Source: Pricia antarctica
GTDB lineage: Bacteria; Bacteroidota; Bacteroidia; Flavobacteriales; Flavobacteriaceae
Direction: 5' to 3'
NCBI GenBank assembly: GCA_011050085.1
Contig: DRGL01000013.1
Coordinates: 1-55,864, forward strand
Length of the DNA stretch: 55,864 bases
Shown here: positions 39,658 to 47,592 of the stretch, in pieces
Layout of the letters: every line of letters starts with the position of its first letter
Position numbering within the stretch: position 1 is the stretch's first letter
The notes under the pieces: model-generated
What the model was told of the DNA's origin: nothing
Databases searched by the model: none
The model's input: only the letters and a program-made list of their open reading frames with translations
Made by a program: the position numbers and the translations under genes

Positions 39658-40091
39658 GGGGCTATTCCTGTATAGGATTAGACAATCCTAAAACAGCCGT
39701 TAATGTTGGTTGTGTTCTTAGGGCTGCCGGTAATTATGGATCAGCTATGGTTGCAATTACGGGACAGCGATATAAGAAATCTAAATCAGATACAATGTCA
39801 CAATATCGGCACATCCCACTTTTGCACGTTGAAAATCTTAAATCTGTTATTCCGTTTGATTGTGTCCCGGTTGCGGTGGATCTGATCGAGGGCGCAACTT
39901 CACTAATAGAATATGAACACCCACAGAGAGCGTTTTATATATTTGGCGCAGAGGATGCTACGCTTGGAATTCGAATAACTTCGTTGTGTCGAGATATAAT
40001 TTATGTGCCGACTAATCGCTGTATGAATCTTGCTGCTGCGGTTAATGTAATTCTTTATGATCGCATGGCAAAATTTGAGAGGCTAAAATGA
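39654..40091 (+). CDS. SPOUT-class RNA 2'-O-methyltransferase (SpoU/TrmH-like), 145 aa
   Basis: Uses S-adenosylmethionine to methylate ribose in tRNA or rRNA. Motif 1: NVGCVLRAAGNYG (N17, R23); motif 2: FYIFGAEDATLG with E99; motif 3: VPTNRCMNLAAAVNVILYD (117-135), which forms the trefoil knot. It is a minimal form without the N-terminal substrate-binding domain, like TrmL. The SpoU class includes enzymes acting on A1067 in the 23S L11-binding centre, the very region mimicked at 8204-8374; any link is speculative. Confidence 0.85.
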   Translation: MRGYSCIGLDNPKTAVNVGCVLRAAGNYGSAMVAITGQRYKKSKSDTMSQYRHIPLLHVENLKSVIPFDCVPVAVDLIEGATSLIEYEHPQRAFYIFGAEDATLGIRITSLCRDIIYVPTNRCMNLAAAVNVILYDRMAKFERLK

Positions 40092-40366
40092 AAAATGAAA
40101 AACTCCCCTTTAGAAAGGGTCAATACTTCGAATTTGAGAACGCCGGACAAAAACAATACTGGAAAATTTTCGGCATATTCGAAAAAGCTAACTTCATGAT
40201 TCTGGTTAACATGGGTGCGCCGGAGAGAATGGATATTAATATAGCGGTTCAGCACATTAATGAGGGTAAAATTAAGGTCGTCAATAAAGATGAAATAGTT
40301 GAATATTGCGGTGAGTGCGGTGGTGTTTCTGGCGTAGTTGGTATACATGAATGTGTTTGTAAGTGA
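40088..40366 (+). CDS. Unknown protein with CGECGG motif, 92 aa
   Basis: Beta-rich start (QYFEFENAGQKQYWKIFGIF) and an end with CGECGGVSGVVG and CVC, possibly a metal site. ATGA overlap with the methyltransferase gene. Confidence 0.5.
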   Translation: MKNEKLPFRKGQYFEFENAGQKQYWKIFGIFEKANFMILVNMGAPERMDINIAVQHINEGKIKVVNKDEIVEYCGECGGVSGVVGIHECVCK

Positions 40367-40378
40367 TTGGAGGTAGGA

Positions 40379-41107
40379 ATGAATTTGTTTGTCAGTGTTT
40401 CTGGTGGGCTTGACTCTACGGCTTTAGCGATATTAATGGCAGAAAACAAAAAAGCGAAATTTATCTTTGCTGATACCGGTGATGAATTTCCCCAAGTTCA
40501 TAATCATTTAGATAACATGGAAAGGGTTTTAAATATAAGCATTACAAGGGTGCAAAACAAAAAATATTCCCTTAAAGAATATGAAATTGCAAGAAAGTTT
40601 TTTCCGTCACCGAGGGCGCGATACTGTACCCGAATATTTAAAATAAAACCCATTGAGGAATACATGGAAATTTTTGCACCGTTTCAACTTGCTATAGGTT
40701 TAAGATACGATGAAACCGGACGGACTGGCAATATATCGGATTATGCTATTTATCCATTACAGGACAAAAAGATGGTGCGGGACGATGTTTATGAGCTATG
40801 TAATGACTATGGTTTGGTTCCGGAATATCCCTGGTATATGTCCAGGGGCGGTTGTTATAGTTGCTTCTTTAAGTCGCGAGCGGAGCTATTAGCTCTTGCC
40901 AAACATGAACCGAAGCTTTTTAATGACCTGATTTACAGAGAGGAAACCATTCAGAAATCGCGTGGCGATAATTATCTAATGTTTGACCGATTTAAAAAGA
41001 ATCCTTTGCGTAGGGTTAAAGAAATGGTCGATAGTAAAATAGCGAATTTTGAACAAATCCCCATGACTTATAATACCGGTCAATGTGGAATCTTTTGCAG
41101 AAAGTGA
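40379..41107 (+). CDS. PP-loop ATPase, PAPS reductase/DndC-like, 242 aa
   Basis: PP-loop SGGLDS (residues 8-13) and the family features IFADTGDEFPQVHNHL and RYCTRIFKIKPIEEY. Additional cysteines (GGCYSCFFKSR, QCGIFC) may hold metal. Such enzymes adenylate substrates for sulfur or nitrogen transfer; phage versions are linked to DNA or tRNA thiolation or to sulfate assimilation. ATG 40379 follows GGAGGT; TTG 40367 is less likely. Neighbouring modification genes favour nucleic-acid modification (inference). Confidence 0.75.
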   Translation: MNLFVSVSGGLDSTALAILMAENKKAKFIFADTGDEFPQVHNHLDNMERVLNISITRVQNKKYSLKEYEIARKFFPSPRARYCTRIFKIKPIEEYMEIFAPFQLAIGLRYDETGRTGNISDYAIYPLQDKKMVRDDVYELCNDYGLVPEYPWYMSRGGCYSCFFKSRAELLALAKHEPKLFNDLIYREETIQKSRGDNYLMFDRFKKNPLRRVKEMVDSKIANFEQIPMTYNTGQCGIFCRK

Positions 41108-41118
41108 TTGAGGACTAA

Positions 41119-41487
41119 ATGCGAATAAAGAAATACAACCCAATAAAATATTGTGACGATCTTTGGGCTGAGTGGGTCAAGCTCCGCGATGGCAAAAAAT
41201 GCGTCAAATGTGGAACGGAATTTGAGCTTCACTCACATCACATAATTAAGCGGGGTGTTTGGAACTTGAGATATGATATAGATAACGGGCTTACGCTCTG
41301 TTTTTATGACCATTTCCATTGGTTGCGCCAAAACCCTATGGACTATATAAAATGGCTAAACGACAAGTACCCAGGACTACTTGACAAATTAGAATTAAAG
41401 CGATACGAGAAAGCACGGCATGACTACACGCTATTAGTAATTTGTTTGGAATCGGAAATAAGGAAATTAAAGCGGAGGCAACCATGA
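41119..41487 (+). CDS. HNH nuclease-like protein, 122 aa
   Basis: KCVKCGTEFELHSHHIIKRG followed by DNGLTLCFYDHFHWL is an HNH core with one zinc knuckle; the C-terminal half is helical. Such proteins in recombination blocks may resolve or nick DNA. No duplicated neighbour end is visible here, unlike the three homing cases. Confidence 0.65.
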   Translation: MRIKKYNPIKYCDDLWAEWVKLRDGKKCVKCGTEFELHSHHIIKRGVWNLRYDIDNGLTLCFYDHFHWLRQNPMDYIKWLNDKYPGLLDKLELKRYEKARHDYTLLVICLESEIRKLKRRQP

Positions 41488-41744
41488 AACTATCCATCCA
41501 CAAATATGATACATCGGGCACAACGATCTTCCAGTCTGGGAATCCAACGATTCGAATAGCAGCTACAAATAAATACCTTCTTGAGTTGTGGACAAAGAAA
41601 GGCGATATAATCGTTGACACCGGTGATTGTTGGGAAGAAATGGAGCAAAGTAAAAAGAGATGGATCTTAAAAAAGATACCCGGATATTGTAAAACAAAAT
41701 TCCACGTGGTAAAGGAAACAACAACCAGAACATTTGAATGTTAG
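41484..41744 (+). CDS. Unknown protein, 86 aa
   Basis: ATG 41484 behind GCGGAGG. Strands (TIRIAATNKYLLELWTKKGD) and an acidic/aromatic middle (DCWEEMEQSKKRWIL). Lies before the exonuclease gene; unknown. Confidence 0.5.
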   Translation: MKLSIHKYDTSGTTIFQSGNPTIRIAATNKYLLELWTKKGDIIVDTGDCWEEMEQSKKRWILKKIPGYCKTKFHVVKETTTRTFEC

Positions 41745-41800
41745 AATGTCTTGCCATTAAGGACATTATTTTTAACTTATCAGACGACGGAGGTATAACA

Positions 41801-42739
41801 ATGAACACAATTCAAACAAACGAAATGACTCATGAAGAATGGCTATTAGAGCGAAAAAACGGGATTGGTGCCAGCGACGCATCTGCTGTTTTGGGATTAA
41901 ATAAATATAGAACTGCCTACGATGTGTGGGTAGACAAAACAAGTGACTCAGCGGAAGAAGAAGAAAGCCCCAACAAGGAATTAATGGAGGCCGGGCTGAG
42001 AATGGAGGAGGTCATTTCTGCTTGGTGGGCTGAAGAAACCGGTATGAAAGTTCGGCGGGATCACAAAATTCGCTCACATCCGGATTATGATTTTATCCGG
42101 TGTAATCTGGACAGGACAATTGCGGGGAACAACGGTAATGGCCCGGGAGTACTCGAGTGCAAAAACACAAAAGAAGTAATGATGAAATATTGGGACGATG
42201 GTCCACCATTGATGCACTTTACACAGATCCAAATGCAGTTAGCTATCACGGGCTATTCTTGGGGTGAAGTAGCCGTGTGTTTTGGTGGCTGTCGCTTTGA
42301 CAGGTTCCCGGTTGAGACAGATACCGAGTTAATCAATGACTATATGATTCCCCGGTTAGTCGAATTTTGGGAAAATAACGTCCTGAAAAAGATTCCACCA
42401 GAGCCACAAACCGAAAAGGATGTCTTGGCGCTTTATCCCGCACAACAGGGGAAAGTAATTGAGGCCGCCGAAGAGACTATCAATATACACCAAAAACTTG
42501 TAGATGTCAGAGAAAAAGTATCTGAATTTACGGACGAAAAAGAGAAATACGAAGAACAGATCAAACTTGCCCTCCGCGATGCAGAGATATTAACTTCTTT
42601 TGGACAAATTCTTGTAACCTGGAAACAAGACAAAACCTCTATCAAGTTCAATGAAAAAGCGTTCACCATCGATCATCCAAAACTTTATGAAAAATATAAA
42701 ATAGATAAACCTGGTAGTAGAAGATTTTTAGTTAAATAA
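41801..42739 (+). CDS. YqaJ-type recombination exonuclease (lambda Exo-like), 312 aa
   Basis: Degrades one strand of DNA ends to make 3' tails for the annealing protein encoded next. Signature R.NGIGASDASAVLG (residues about 18-32), D104 in CNLDRT, and E119/K121 in GVLECKN, the PD-(D/E)XK active site. A coiled coil follows near residues 225-270. ATG 41801 chosen because ACGGAGG precedes it; an earlier in-frame ATG (41738) lies in the previous gene. Paired with recT as in many phages. Confidence 0.88.
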   Translation: MNTIQTNEMTHEEWLLERKNGIGASDASAVLGLNKYRTAYDVWVDKTSDSAEEEESPNKELMEAGLRMEEVISAWWAEETGMKVRRDHKIRSHPDYDFIRCNLDRTIAGNNGNGPGVLECKNTKEVMMKYWDDGPPLMHFTQIQMQLAITGYSWGEVAVCFGGCRFDRFPVETDTELINDYMIPRLVEFWENNVLKKIPPEPQTEKDVLALYPAQQGKVIEAAEETINIHQKLVDVREKVSEFTDEKEKYEEQIKLALRDAEILTSFGQILVTWKQDKTSIKFNEKAFTIDHPKLYEKYKIDKPGSRRFLVK

Positions 42740-42764
42740 ATCATCATTAAAAGGAGGACGGACC

Positions 42765-44141
42765 ATGACAACAAGATCGGACGAAGCAAAGAACATTCTT
42801 GGAAAAAAAGACGGTGGCAATAACGATACAGCACAGGCCAGCGTTCCCAAAACCATGAAGGGGATGAAAACAACTGGGATTCACGGGCTGATTGATATGT
42901 ATAAACTTCAAATCGCCCAGGCGGTTCCTAAACACGTTACACCCGAACGAATTATTCAGATTGCAACTACGGTAATTTCCCGCAATCCCAGCATACAGAA
43001 ATGCACTACTTCAAGCATCATCGGCGCTGTGATGCAATCAGCTATTTTGGGATTGGACCCGACTCCGGCGCTGGGTCAGTGTGCCTTTGTCCCATATTTC
43101 AACAGCAAGGCCGGATCTTACGAATGTCAATATATGACCATGTATCAGGGATATATCCAGCTTGCAAGACGATCCGGCAGCATTGAGACTGTTTACGCTT
43201 ATGTTGTTTATGAAAACGACCATTTCAACTATGAACTCGGGCTGAATCCAAAATTAGAGCATCGGCCTTTGATGGAAGGTGATAGGGGGAATCGGCGGTT
43301 TGTTTACTCCGTATGGAAATTTAAAGATGGGGGATACCATTTTCAGGTAATGAGCAAAGAGCAGGTTTTAAAACGCCGGGCAGTTTCAAAAGCCAGCAGC
43401 AAAAAAGAATCCCCTTGGAATGTTTGGGAAGATGAAATGTGGTGCAAGACGGCAATTCTGGCAAGCAAAAAATATGTCCCTCTCAGCATCGAAATGCAGC
43501 AGGCGGTTGCCTCAGATGAAAGCACCCTGGCCCCGGAAATGTATAAAGGGGGCGCATTAGATTTAAACTTGCTGCCGGAACATGTCAACGCTGAGAACGT
43601 CGAAGAGGTTGAGGTTGTCGAAGATCCACCCAAAGAAGAAAAAAAGACTACCCAAAAAACCGAAGAAAAAACAGCCGACGATTCCGATGAAAAGATTGAG
43701 GACAAAACCGGGAACCAATTAAAAACCGAATCCCCCGCTGAAATGGCTGAAAAAGATGCTGCGAACTTCGAAGACAAACACGTTGATACGGAGCAAGTAG
43801 AAGAAGGCAAGCTGCGCCATGAGGTTCGCAAACAAATGGCAGCTTCAGAAAAGAAACAGAAGCCTGACGGAACCAAAATCGCCGAGGAGTCTCCTGCTGA
43901 TGCGGGCCCCGACACCCCCAAAGACTCCGATGCCCCACAAATGACGACCGGACAGTCTAAAATGTATATTGCCGATCTTCTCCGGGTTCAGGTTGGAAAC
44001 AATCCTGACAAACAAAAAGATTGGTTGGAAGAAAATTGTGAAAAATTGTTTGGCCAGCCAGACATAAGATCCTGGACGAATGTTTCAGAGCTTTGGCTGG
44101 AGGAATTAGAAGCCGAAATCTCAAAATTGGCTAAACCGTAA
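42765..44141 (+). CDS. recT: RecT-family single-strand annealing protein with acidic tail, 458 aa
   Basis: Anneals complementary single strands in phage recombination. Family blocks: SAILGLDPTPALGQCAFVP, MYQGYIQLARRSGSIETVYA, DHFNYELGLNPKLEHRP and WNVWEDEMWCKTAI in the first 290 residues. The remaining about 165 residues form an acidic, lysine/glutamate-rich low-complexity linker (EEVEVVEDPPKEEKK...) and a short ordered end (MYIADLLRVQVGNN), longer than usual RecT. Strong AAGGAGG. Confidence 0.88.
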   Translation: MTTRSDEAKNILGKKDGGNNDTAQASVPKTMKGMKTTGIHGLIDMYKLQIAQAVPKHVTPERIIQIATTVISRNPSIQKCTTSSIIGAVMQSAILGLDPTPALGQCAFVPYFNSKAGSYECQYMTMYQGYIQLARRSGSIETVYAYVVYENDHFNYELGLNPKLEHRPLMEGDRGNRRFVYSVWKFKDGGYHFQVMSKEQVLKRRAVSKASSKKESPWNVWEDEMWCKTAILASKKYVPLSIEMQQAVASDESTLAPEMYKGGALDLNLLPEHVNAENVEEVEVVEDPPKEEKKTTQKTEEKTADDSDEKIEDKTGNQLKTESPAEMAEKDAANFEDKHVDTEQVEEGKLRHEVRKQMAASEKKQKPDGTKIAEESPADAGPDTPKDSDAPQMTTGQSKMYIADLLRVQVGNNPDKQKDWLEENCEKLFGQPDIRSWTNVSELWLEELEAEISKLAKP

Positions 44142-44156
44142 GAATCTGTGGCAGGA

Positions 44157-44252
44157 ATGGCGGTCGGTAGCCATTCAGGTCGGAACCTGTTTAGGCAAAT
44201 TAAAATGCAGGAGCGACGTGCGTAATAAGTCGATAGTCTGCCCGACCGCCAT
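44157..44252 (+). ncRNA. Structured RNA element downstream of recT
   Basis: A perfect 11-bp closing stem (ATGGCGGTCGG at 44157-44167 with CCGACCGCCAT at 44242-44252). Inside are hairpin CAGGT-CGGA-ACCTG (44176-44189) and a stem made of GCAG/CTGC and CGAC/GTCG near the 3' side, whose loop carries GTGCGTAATAA. That loop shares GCGTAATA with the 23S-like element at 8352. No U tract, so not a plain terminator. No Rfam family recognised by eye. Confidence 0.6.
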
Positions 44253-44270
44253 ATTTTAAAAGGAGGAACG

Positions 44271-44561
44271 ATGGGCAATAAAACGAAACCAGGTTTAACA
44301 TTCTCCATACCGGAGATTATGGAAATTATAGAACGGAAATATGGTGATAGATGTGAATTAAGATTAACCAATCAACTTCAAGCTTTTATTGAAGATTGCT
44401 CATTGGTATTAGTCAAAGAATTTAACAATTTAGAAAAATTATATCTTTGGGTTGCCAAAACCCGGACAGAACTTGACGAACAGGAAGCCGAGCAAAGCGC
44501 GGCCAACGATAAAATCAACCATGAATCAGCTAATGTTGATATTATGAAACTTAAATTTTAA
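44271..44561 (+). CDS. Unknown helical protein, 96 aa
   Basis: AAGGAGG before the ATG. Predicted helices (FSIPEIMEIIERKYGD, LQAFIEDCSLVLVKEFNNLE) and a glutamate-rich end (LDEQEAEQSAANDK). Sits between recT and the SMC-like ATPase; perhaps a partner of the latter (inference). Confidence 0.5.
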   Translation: MGNKTKPGLTFSIPEIMEIIERKYGDRCELRLTNQLQAFIEDCSLVLVKEFNNLEKLYLWVAKTRTELDEQEAEQSAANDKINHESANVDIMKLKF

Positions 44562-44575
44562 AAAAGGAGTAGCTA

Positions 44576-45871
44576 ATGAAAATCAAGAAGCTAAAACTTA
44601 AAAACTTCCACGAATTCACAGATTTTGAATGTGAATTTAACGACCAAATAACGCGCCTGGTGGGCATTAATGGATCAGGCAAGACAACCATTGGATTAAC
44701 TGCAATATGGGCGTGCCTGAAAGGCATATCGGAGAGATCTAAGGACGGTCAACTGATCGGCGAGCGTTTCCGCTTCATCGGTAAAGGGCGGCCGACATCT
44801 GACATTGAATTAACCCTTATCGATGAAACTATGGGCGTTGAAATCGTTGTTAAAAACCACATTTCAAAAGCAACTAATCATATGAGTTTTAAGGCTCCCG
44901 ATGATTACCCGGTAAATCAGAAATGGCTTAACGGGCTGTTAAACGTCGCTTTTATCTCTGCCCGTCACTTTGCATCCATTGACAGCAAACAGCAAGCGAC
45001 CTTGTTGGGGATTGATACGAGTAAATATGATGCGGACATTTCTAACCTGAAAGCTGAATACACCCTCCTGAACCGGGATTATACAAATTTCGGGGAGTTG
45101 GTAGAGCCGGAAAAGGTTGAGGAAGTTAAGGTTGACAAGTTGGCCTTAGAGTTGCAAACCCTGCAAGACATAGACCAAAAACATTATGACAAAACGGAAG
45201 AAGATTGGTTGGATTCTACAGAGACCACTACCAACCTGAAAAACGATATTGTTCAATTAAAGGCCGATCTGCAAGAAAAGGAGCGCCTTTTAAAAACAGC
45301 CGAAATTGATTCAGAAAAACAATTCAAGGTATTAGAAAGGCTGGAAAACCCGGTAGACAAAATTGCCAAAATTCAGGGAGAACTCAAAACTGCTGGCGAA
45401 ACCAACAAAAAATACAATACCTGGAAAACCTGGGATGATGATTCTAAAGATAAGGCCAAAGCCAAAAAATTAGTCGATGCTAACCAGGCAAAGCAAAAAG
45501 TAAAAACTAAAGAACGTTTAGATTATATTAAAAAGTTTAATTTCGGCTTTGATAATATGAGTGTTGGTGAAAATGGCGAACTGCTCTTGAATGATAGACC
45601 GATCAAAGAACCCTACTATTCAAAGGGGGAGCTGGAAATCGTGGTCGCTAAACTGTTTATGTCCAAAGACCCGGAACTTCGATACAGGTTTATTGACGAT
45701 TTGCAAGACCTTGATGACAAAAACCAAACAAAAATTATCGATTCGCTTTTAAAAGAGGGGTTCCAGATATTAACTGCTGAGGTTGGGGATAAAAAGGTTA
45801 AAGATAATACTCTCCTGATTAAAGAGTGCGGTGTGGTTGAAAGCTACGATCAAAAGAAAAATCTAATATAA
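44576..45871 (+). CDS. SMC/RecF-like ATPase, 431 aa
   Basis: N-terminal KIKKLKLKNFHEFTDFECEF and Walker A GINGSGKTT (residues 30-38) are typical of RecF/SbcC/Rad50-type DNA repair ATPases. A moderate coiled coil spans about 170-310. The second half of the ATPase has SKGELEIVVAKLF (signature-like) and YRFIDDLQDLD (Walker B-like). Works with the exonuclease/annealing pair in recombination (inference). The end ESYDQKKNLI is echoed by SYSEDKNLI at the end of the endonuclease gene that follows. Confidence 0.75.
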   Translation: MKIKKLKLKNFHEFTDFECEFNDQITRLVGINGSGKTTIGLTAIWACLKGISERSKDGQLIGERFRFIGKGRPTSDIELTLIDETMGVEIVVKNHISKATNHMSFKAPDDYPVNQKWLNGLLNVAFISARHFASIDSKQQATLLGIDTSKYDADISNLKAEYTLLNRDYTNFGELVEPEKVEEVKVDKLALELQTLQDIDQKHYDKTEEDWLDSTETTTNLKNDIVQLKADLQEKERLLKTAEIDSEKQFKVLERLENPVDKIAKIQGELKTAGETNKKYNTWKTWDDDSKDKAKAKKLVDANQAKQKVKTKERLDYIKKFNFGFDNMSVGENGELLLNDRPIKEPYYSKGELEIVVAKLFMSKDPELRYRFIDDLQDLDDKNQTKIIDSLLKEGFQILTAEVGDKKVKDNTLLIKECGVVESYDQKKNLI

Positions 45872-46013
45872 CTAATCATTGACTTCGAGTGAAATTATGA
45901 TTACATTTTATCAACGGAAAAATGACAAAAAACTTTATATGAATCCTCTTTGCGGTGTATTGGCCTTTGTCAGCCATCCGTGCCGTAGGGAGGATTTTTT
46001 TATTGAGGTCAAT

Positions 46014-46673
46014 ATGGGTAAATTTATTGATTTAACGGGACAGAAATTTGGACGACTACAAGTCCTGGGACGCGATGGTGTGGTTGGGGGTGGTGTTTCG
46101 GTGTTCTGGTTTTGCAGGTGCGATTGTGGAAAAATAAAAACGGTGAGCGGTGATCAGCTTCGATGTGGAGGGACAAAGAGTTGTGGCTGTCTGCAAAGAG
46201 ATCTTACAGCTAAAAGATTTAGAACACACGGGCACAGTGTTGGATCTATTAAGACAAAAGAATTTCAAGCATGGTGTGGCTTGAGAAGAAGATGCTATAA
46301 TCGCAAGCGCAAAGACTATAAAAGCTATGGTGGTTATGGTATTAGGGTGTGTGATCGCTGGCTCTACAGCTTCGAGAACTTTCTTGCCGATATGGGCTGT
46401 GCCCCGTCGCCAAAACATACTATTGAGAGAATTGATAATGATGGGGATTATACCCCCGAAAATTGCAAATGGGCCACCATGAAGGAACAATGCAGGAACA
46501 AAAGAACGAATATTTGGATCGAGTTCAACGGTAAAAAAATGATTCTGGGAGATTGGGCAACAGAGCTTAATGTGCCCAAATCTACATTTTATAGAAAAAT
46601 TAGAGAATGTAACATCCAACAAATAGCGGATAAAGCAGGATACAGCTACAGCGAAGATAAAAACCTGATATAA
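46014..46673 (+). CDS. HNH homing endonuclease, 219 aa
   Basis: The start at 46014 (MGKFIDLTGQKFGRLQVLGR) has GAGGTC upstream and matches the usual N-terminus of this HNH class; the frame is open further upstream to 45879. Features: FWFCRCDCGK and TKSCGCLQRD zinc pairs, SYGGYGIRVCDRW, HTIERIDNDGDYTPENCKWA (HNH core) and a C-terminal helix-turn-helix-like DNA-binding part. The last nine residues SYSEDKNLI copy the C-terminus of the SMC-like gene just upstream. Bases 45872-46013 hold no separate gene that I can support. Confidence 0.75.
   Translation: MGKFIDLTGQKFGRLQVLGRDGVVGGGVSVFWFCRCDCGKIKTVSGDQLRCGGTKSCGCLQRDLTAKRFRTHGHSVGSIKTKEFQAWCGLRRRCYNRKRKDYKSYGGYGIRVCDRWLYSFENFLADMGCAPSPKHTIERIDNDGDYTPENCKWATMKEQCRNKRTNIWIEFNGKKMILGDWATELNVPKSTFYRKIRECNIQQIADKAGYSYSEDKNLI
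46644..46673 (+). repeat. Second copy of the SMC-like gene 3' end
   Basis: Encodes SYSEDKNLI-stop, matching SYDQKKNLI-stop at the end of the gene at 44576. NLI is written AAC-CTG-ATA here and AAT-CTA-ATA upstream. Same arrangement as 11444-11467 and 37586-37663. Confidence 0.5.
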
Positions 46674-46710
46674 TTAACCCGGTTTAATTTAATCATTGTA
46701 GTTTGGAGGA

Positions 46711-46920
46711 ATGATGGTATATCAAGAATTTGATGGAAAAGTAACTGAATTTATGCGCGGACTAGTGGGTGAGCAGTTAGATCAATGCACTGGCGAGCAG
46801 ATAACTTTGTTTAATCGAATGTATAAAAGTATTGATGAAATCGCTGTTGACAAAATGCGTCGTGCTTACTATCAATGTCGCAAAACAGTGTTGGAAAATA
46901 AGGAGAAATCTAATGGCTAA
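46711..46920 (+). CDS. Unknown helical protein, 69 aa
   Basis: Strong TGGAGG; two adjacent ATG codons. Acidic helical protein (GKVTEFMRGLVGEQLDQCTG). Overlaps the next gene by 8 nt. Not recognised. Confidence 0.5.
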   Translation: MMVYQEFDGKVTEFMRGLVGEQLDQCTGEQITLFNRMYKSIDEIAVDKMRRAYYQCRKTVLENKEKSNG

Positions 46921-47167
46921 ATTGTCTTGTGGGTGCACTCCGGACGCTTCTGGTTTTGGTTACTGTGGAGAATGTGTTCGGAAATTAAGAGAGAAAATAT
47001 GGAAAAACATGAGCGAAGAAAGGAAAAATTATGACCGCTATTTTGCACCAGCACAAAGCAAAACCTTAGACGATGCAATGATTGACTATGAGGGCAATCG
47101 CGGCTGCTCTTGTCATATTAATGCGCCGTGTAGTTTTTGTGTTGATGGCAATAAAAACAATGATTAA
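46913..47167 (+). CDS. Cys-rich zinc-binding protein, 84 aa
   Basis: ATG 46913 behind AAGGAG. Cysteine sets CGCTPDASGFGYCGEC (N-terminal) and CSCHINAPCSFC (C-terminal) flank a charged helix, suggesting two zinc sites. Function unknown. Confidence 0.55.
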   Translation: MAKLSCGCTPDASGFGYCGECVRKLREKIWKNMSEERKNYDRYFAPAQSKTLDDAMIDYEGNRGCSCHINAPCSFCVDGNKNND

Positions 47168-47179
47168 CCCGGAGCAACC

Positions 47180-47509
47180 ATGACTATCTTCACCGACTGG
47201 CCAGAACTCGAACAGGAGCCTTTTAAATGTCCGTGCTGTGGGTATAATCGTTACAAACCGGTTTCCACCGTTACCAATAAAAAACAACCCGAAATCACCA
47301 CAAGAGCATCCGGAATGATTAAGGTTTCAAATCGGAAATTCGTAGATGTCGAGATTGTTAAGGATTTCGCGGAATGTTTGTCCTGCCGGTATCGAACACT
47401 ATTAGACGAGACGGAAACGATCATCTCCAAAGAGTCTAAAAAGGAAATAGCTGCCAGGTTGGCGGAAACTAAATTTAAGGGTCACTTTTTAGATACGGGG
47501 TCGGGATGA
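47180..47509 (+). CDS. Zinc-ribbon protein, 109 aa
   Basis: CPCCGYNRYKPV and CLSCRYR give the four ligands of a zinc ribbon spread over about 55 residues; a helical tail follows. CGGAG before the ATG. Last gene before the promoter at 47528. Confidence 0.55.
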   Translation: MTIFTDWPELEQEPFKCPCCGYNRYKPVSTVTNKKQPEITTRASGMIKVSNRKFVDVEIVKDFAECLSCRYRTLLDETETIISKESKKEIAARLAETKFKGHFLDTGSG

Positions 47510-47527
47510 AAAGTAATAAAATAGTTC

Positions 47528-47556
47528 TTGATAATGTCTTCGATTTGTGTTATCTT
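47528..47556 (+). promoter_or_regulatory. Putative promoter, CTTGA class
   Basis: AGTTCTTGATA: -35 TTGATA (47528-47533), 17-nt spacer, -10 TATCTT (47551-47556), about 30 nt before an HNH gene. Same AGTTCTTGA and TATCTT as the 38209 promoter. Confidence 0.5.
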
Positions 47557-47592
47557 TATCTATGCAAACAAATCAAAATTTAAGGACGGATA

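Noticed and set aside
43343-43921. 192-codon minus-strand ORF opposite recT
   Set aside because: Serine/phenylalanine-rich shadow of the acidic RecT tail with no start signals.
44157-44252. A tRNA gene (7-bp GGCGGTC/GACCGCC stem followed by A)
   Set aside because: The closing stem is 11 bp and there is no T-arm GGTTCGAATCC-type sequence or normal anticodon arm.
45879-46013. N-terminal extension of the HNH endonuclease as a separate gene
   Set aside because: It is in frame with the endonuclease and has no stop of its own. The GAGGTC and the family-typical start at 46014 favour the shorter protein, though the extension cannot be excluded.
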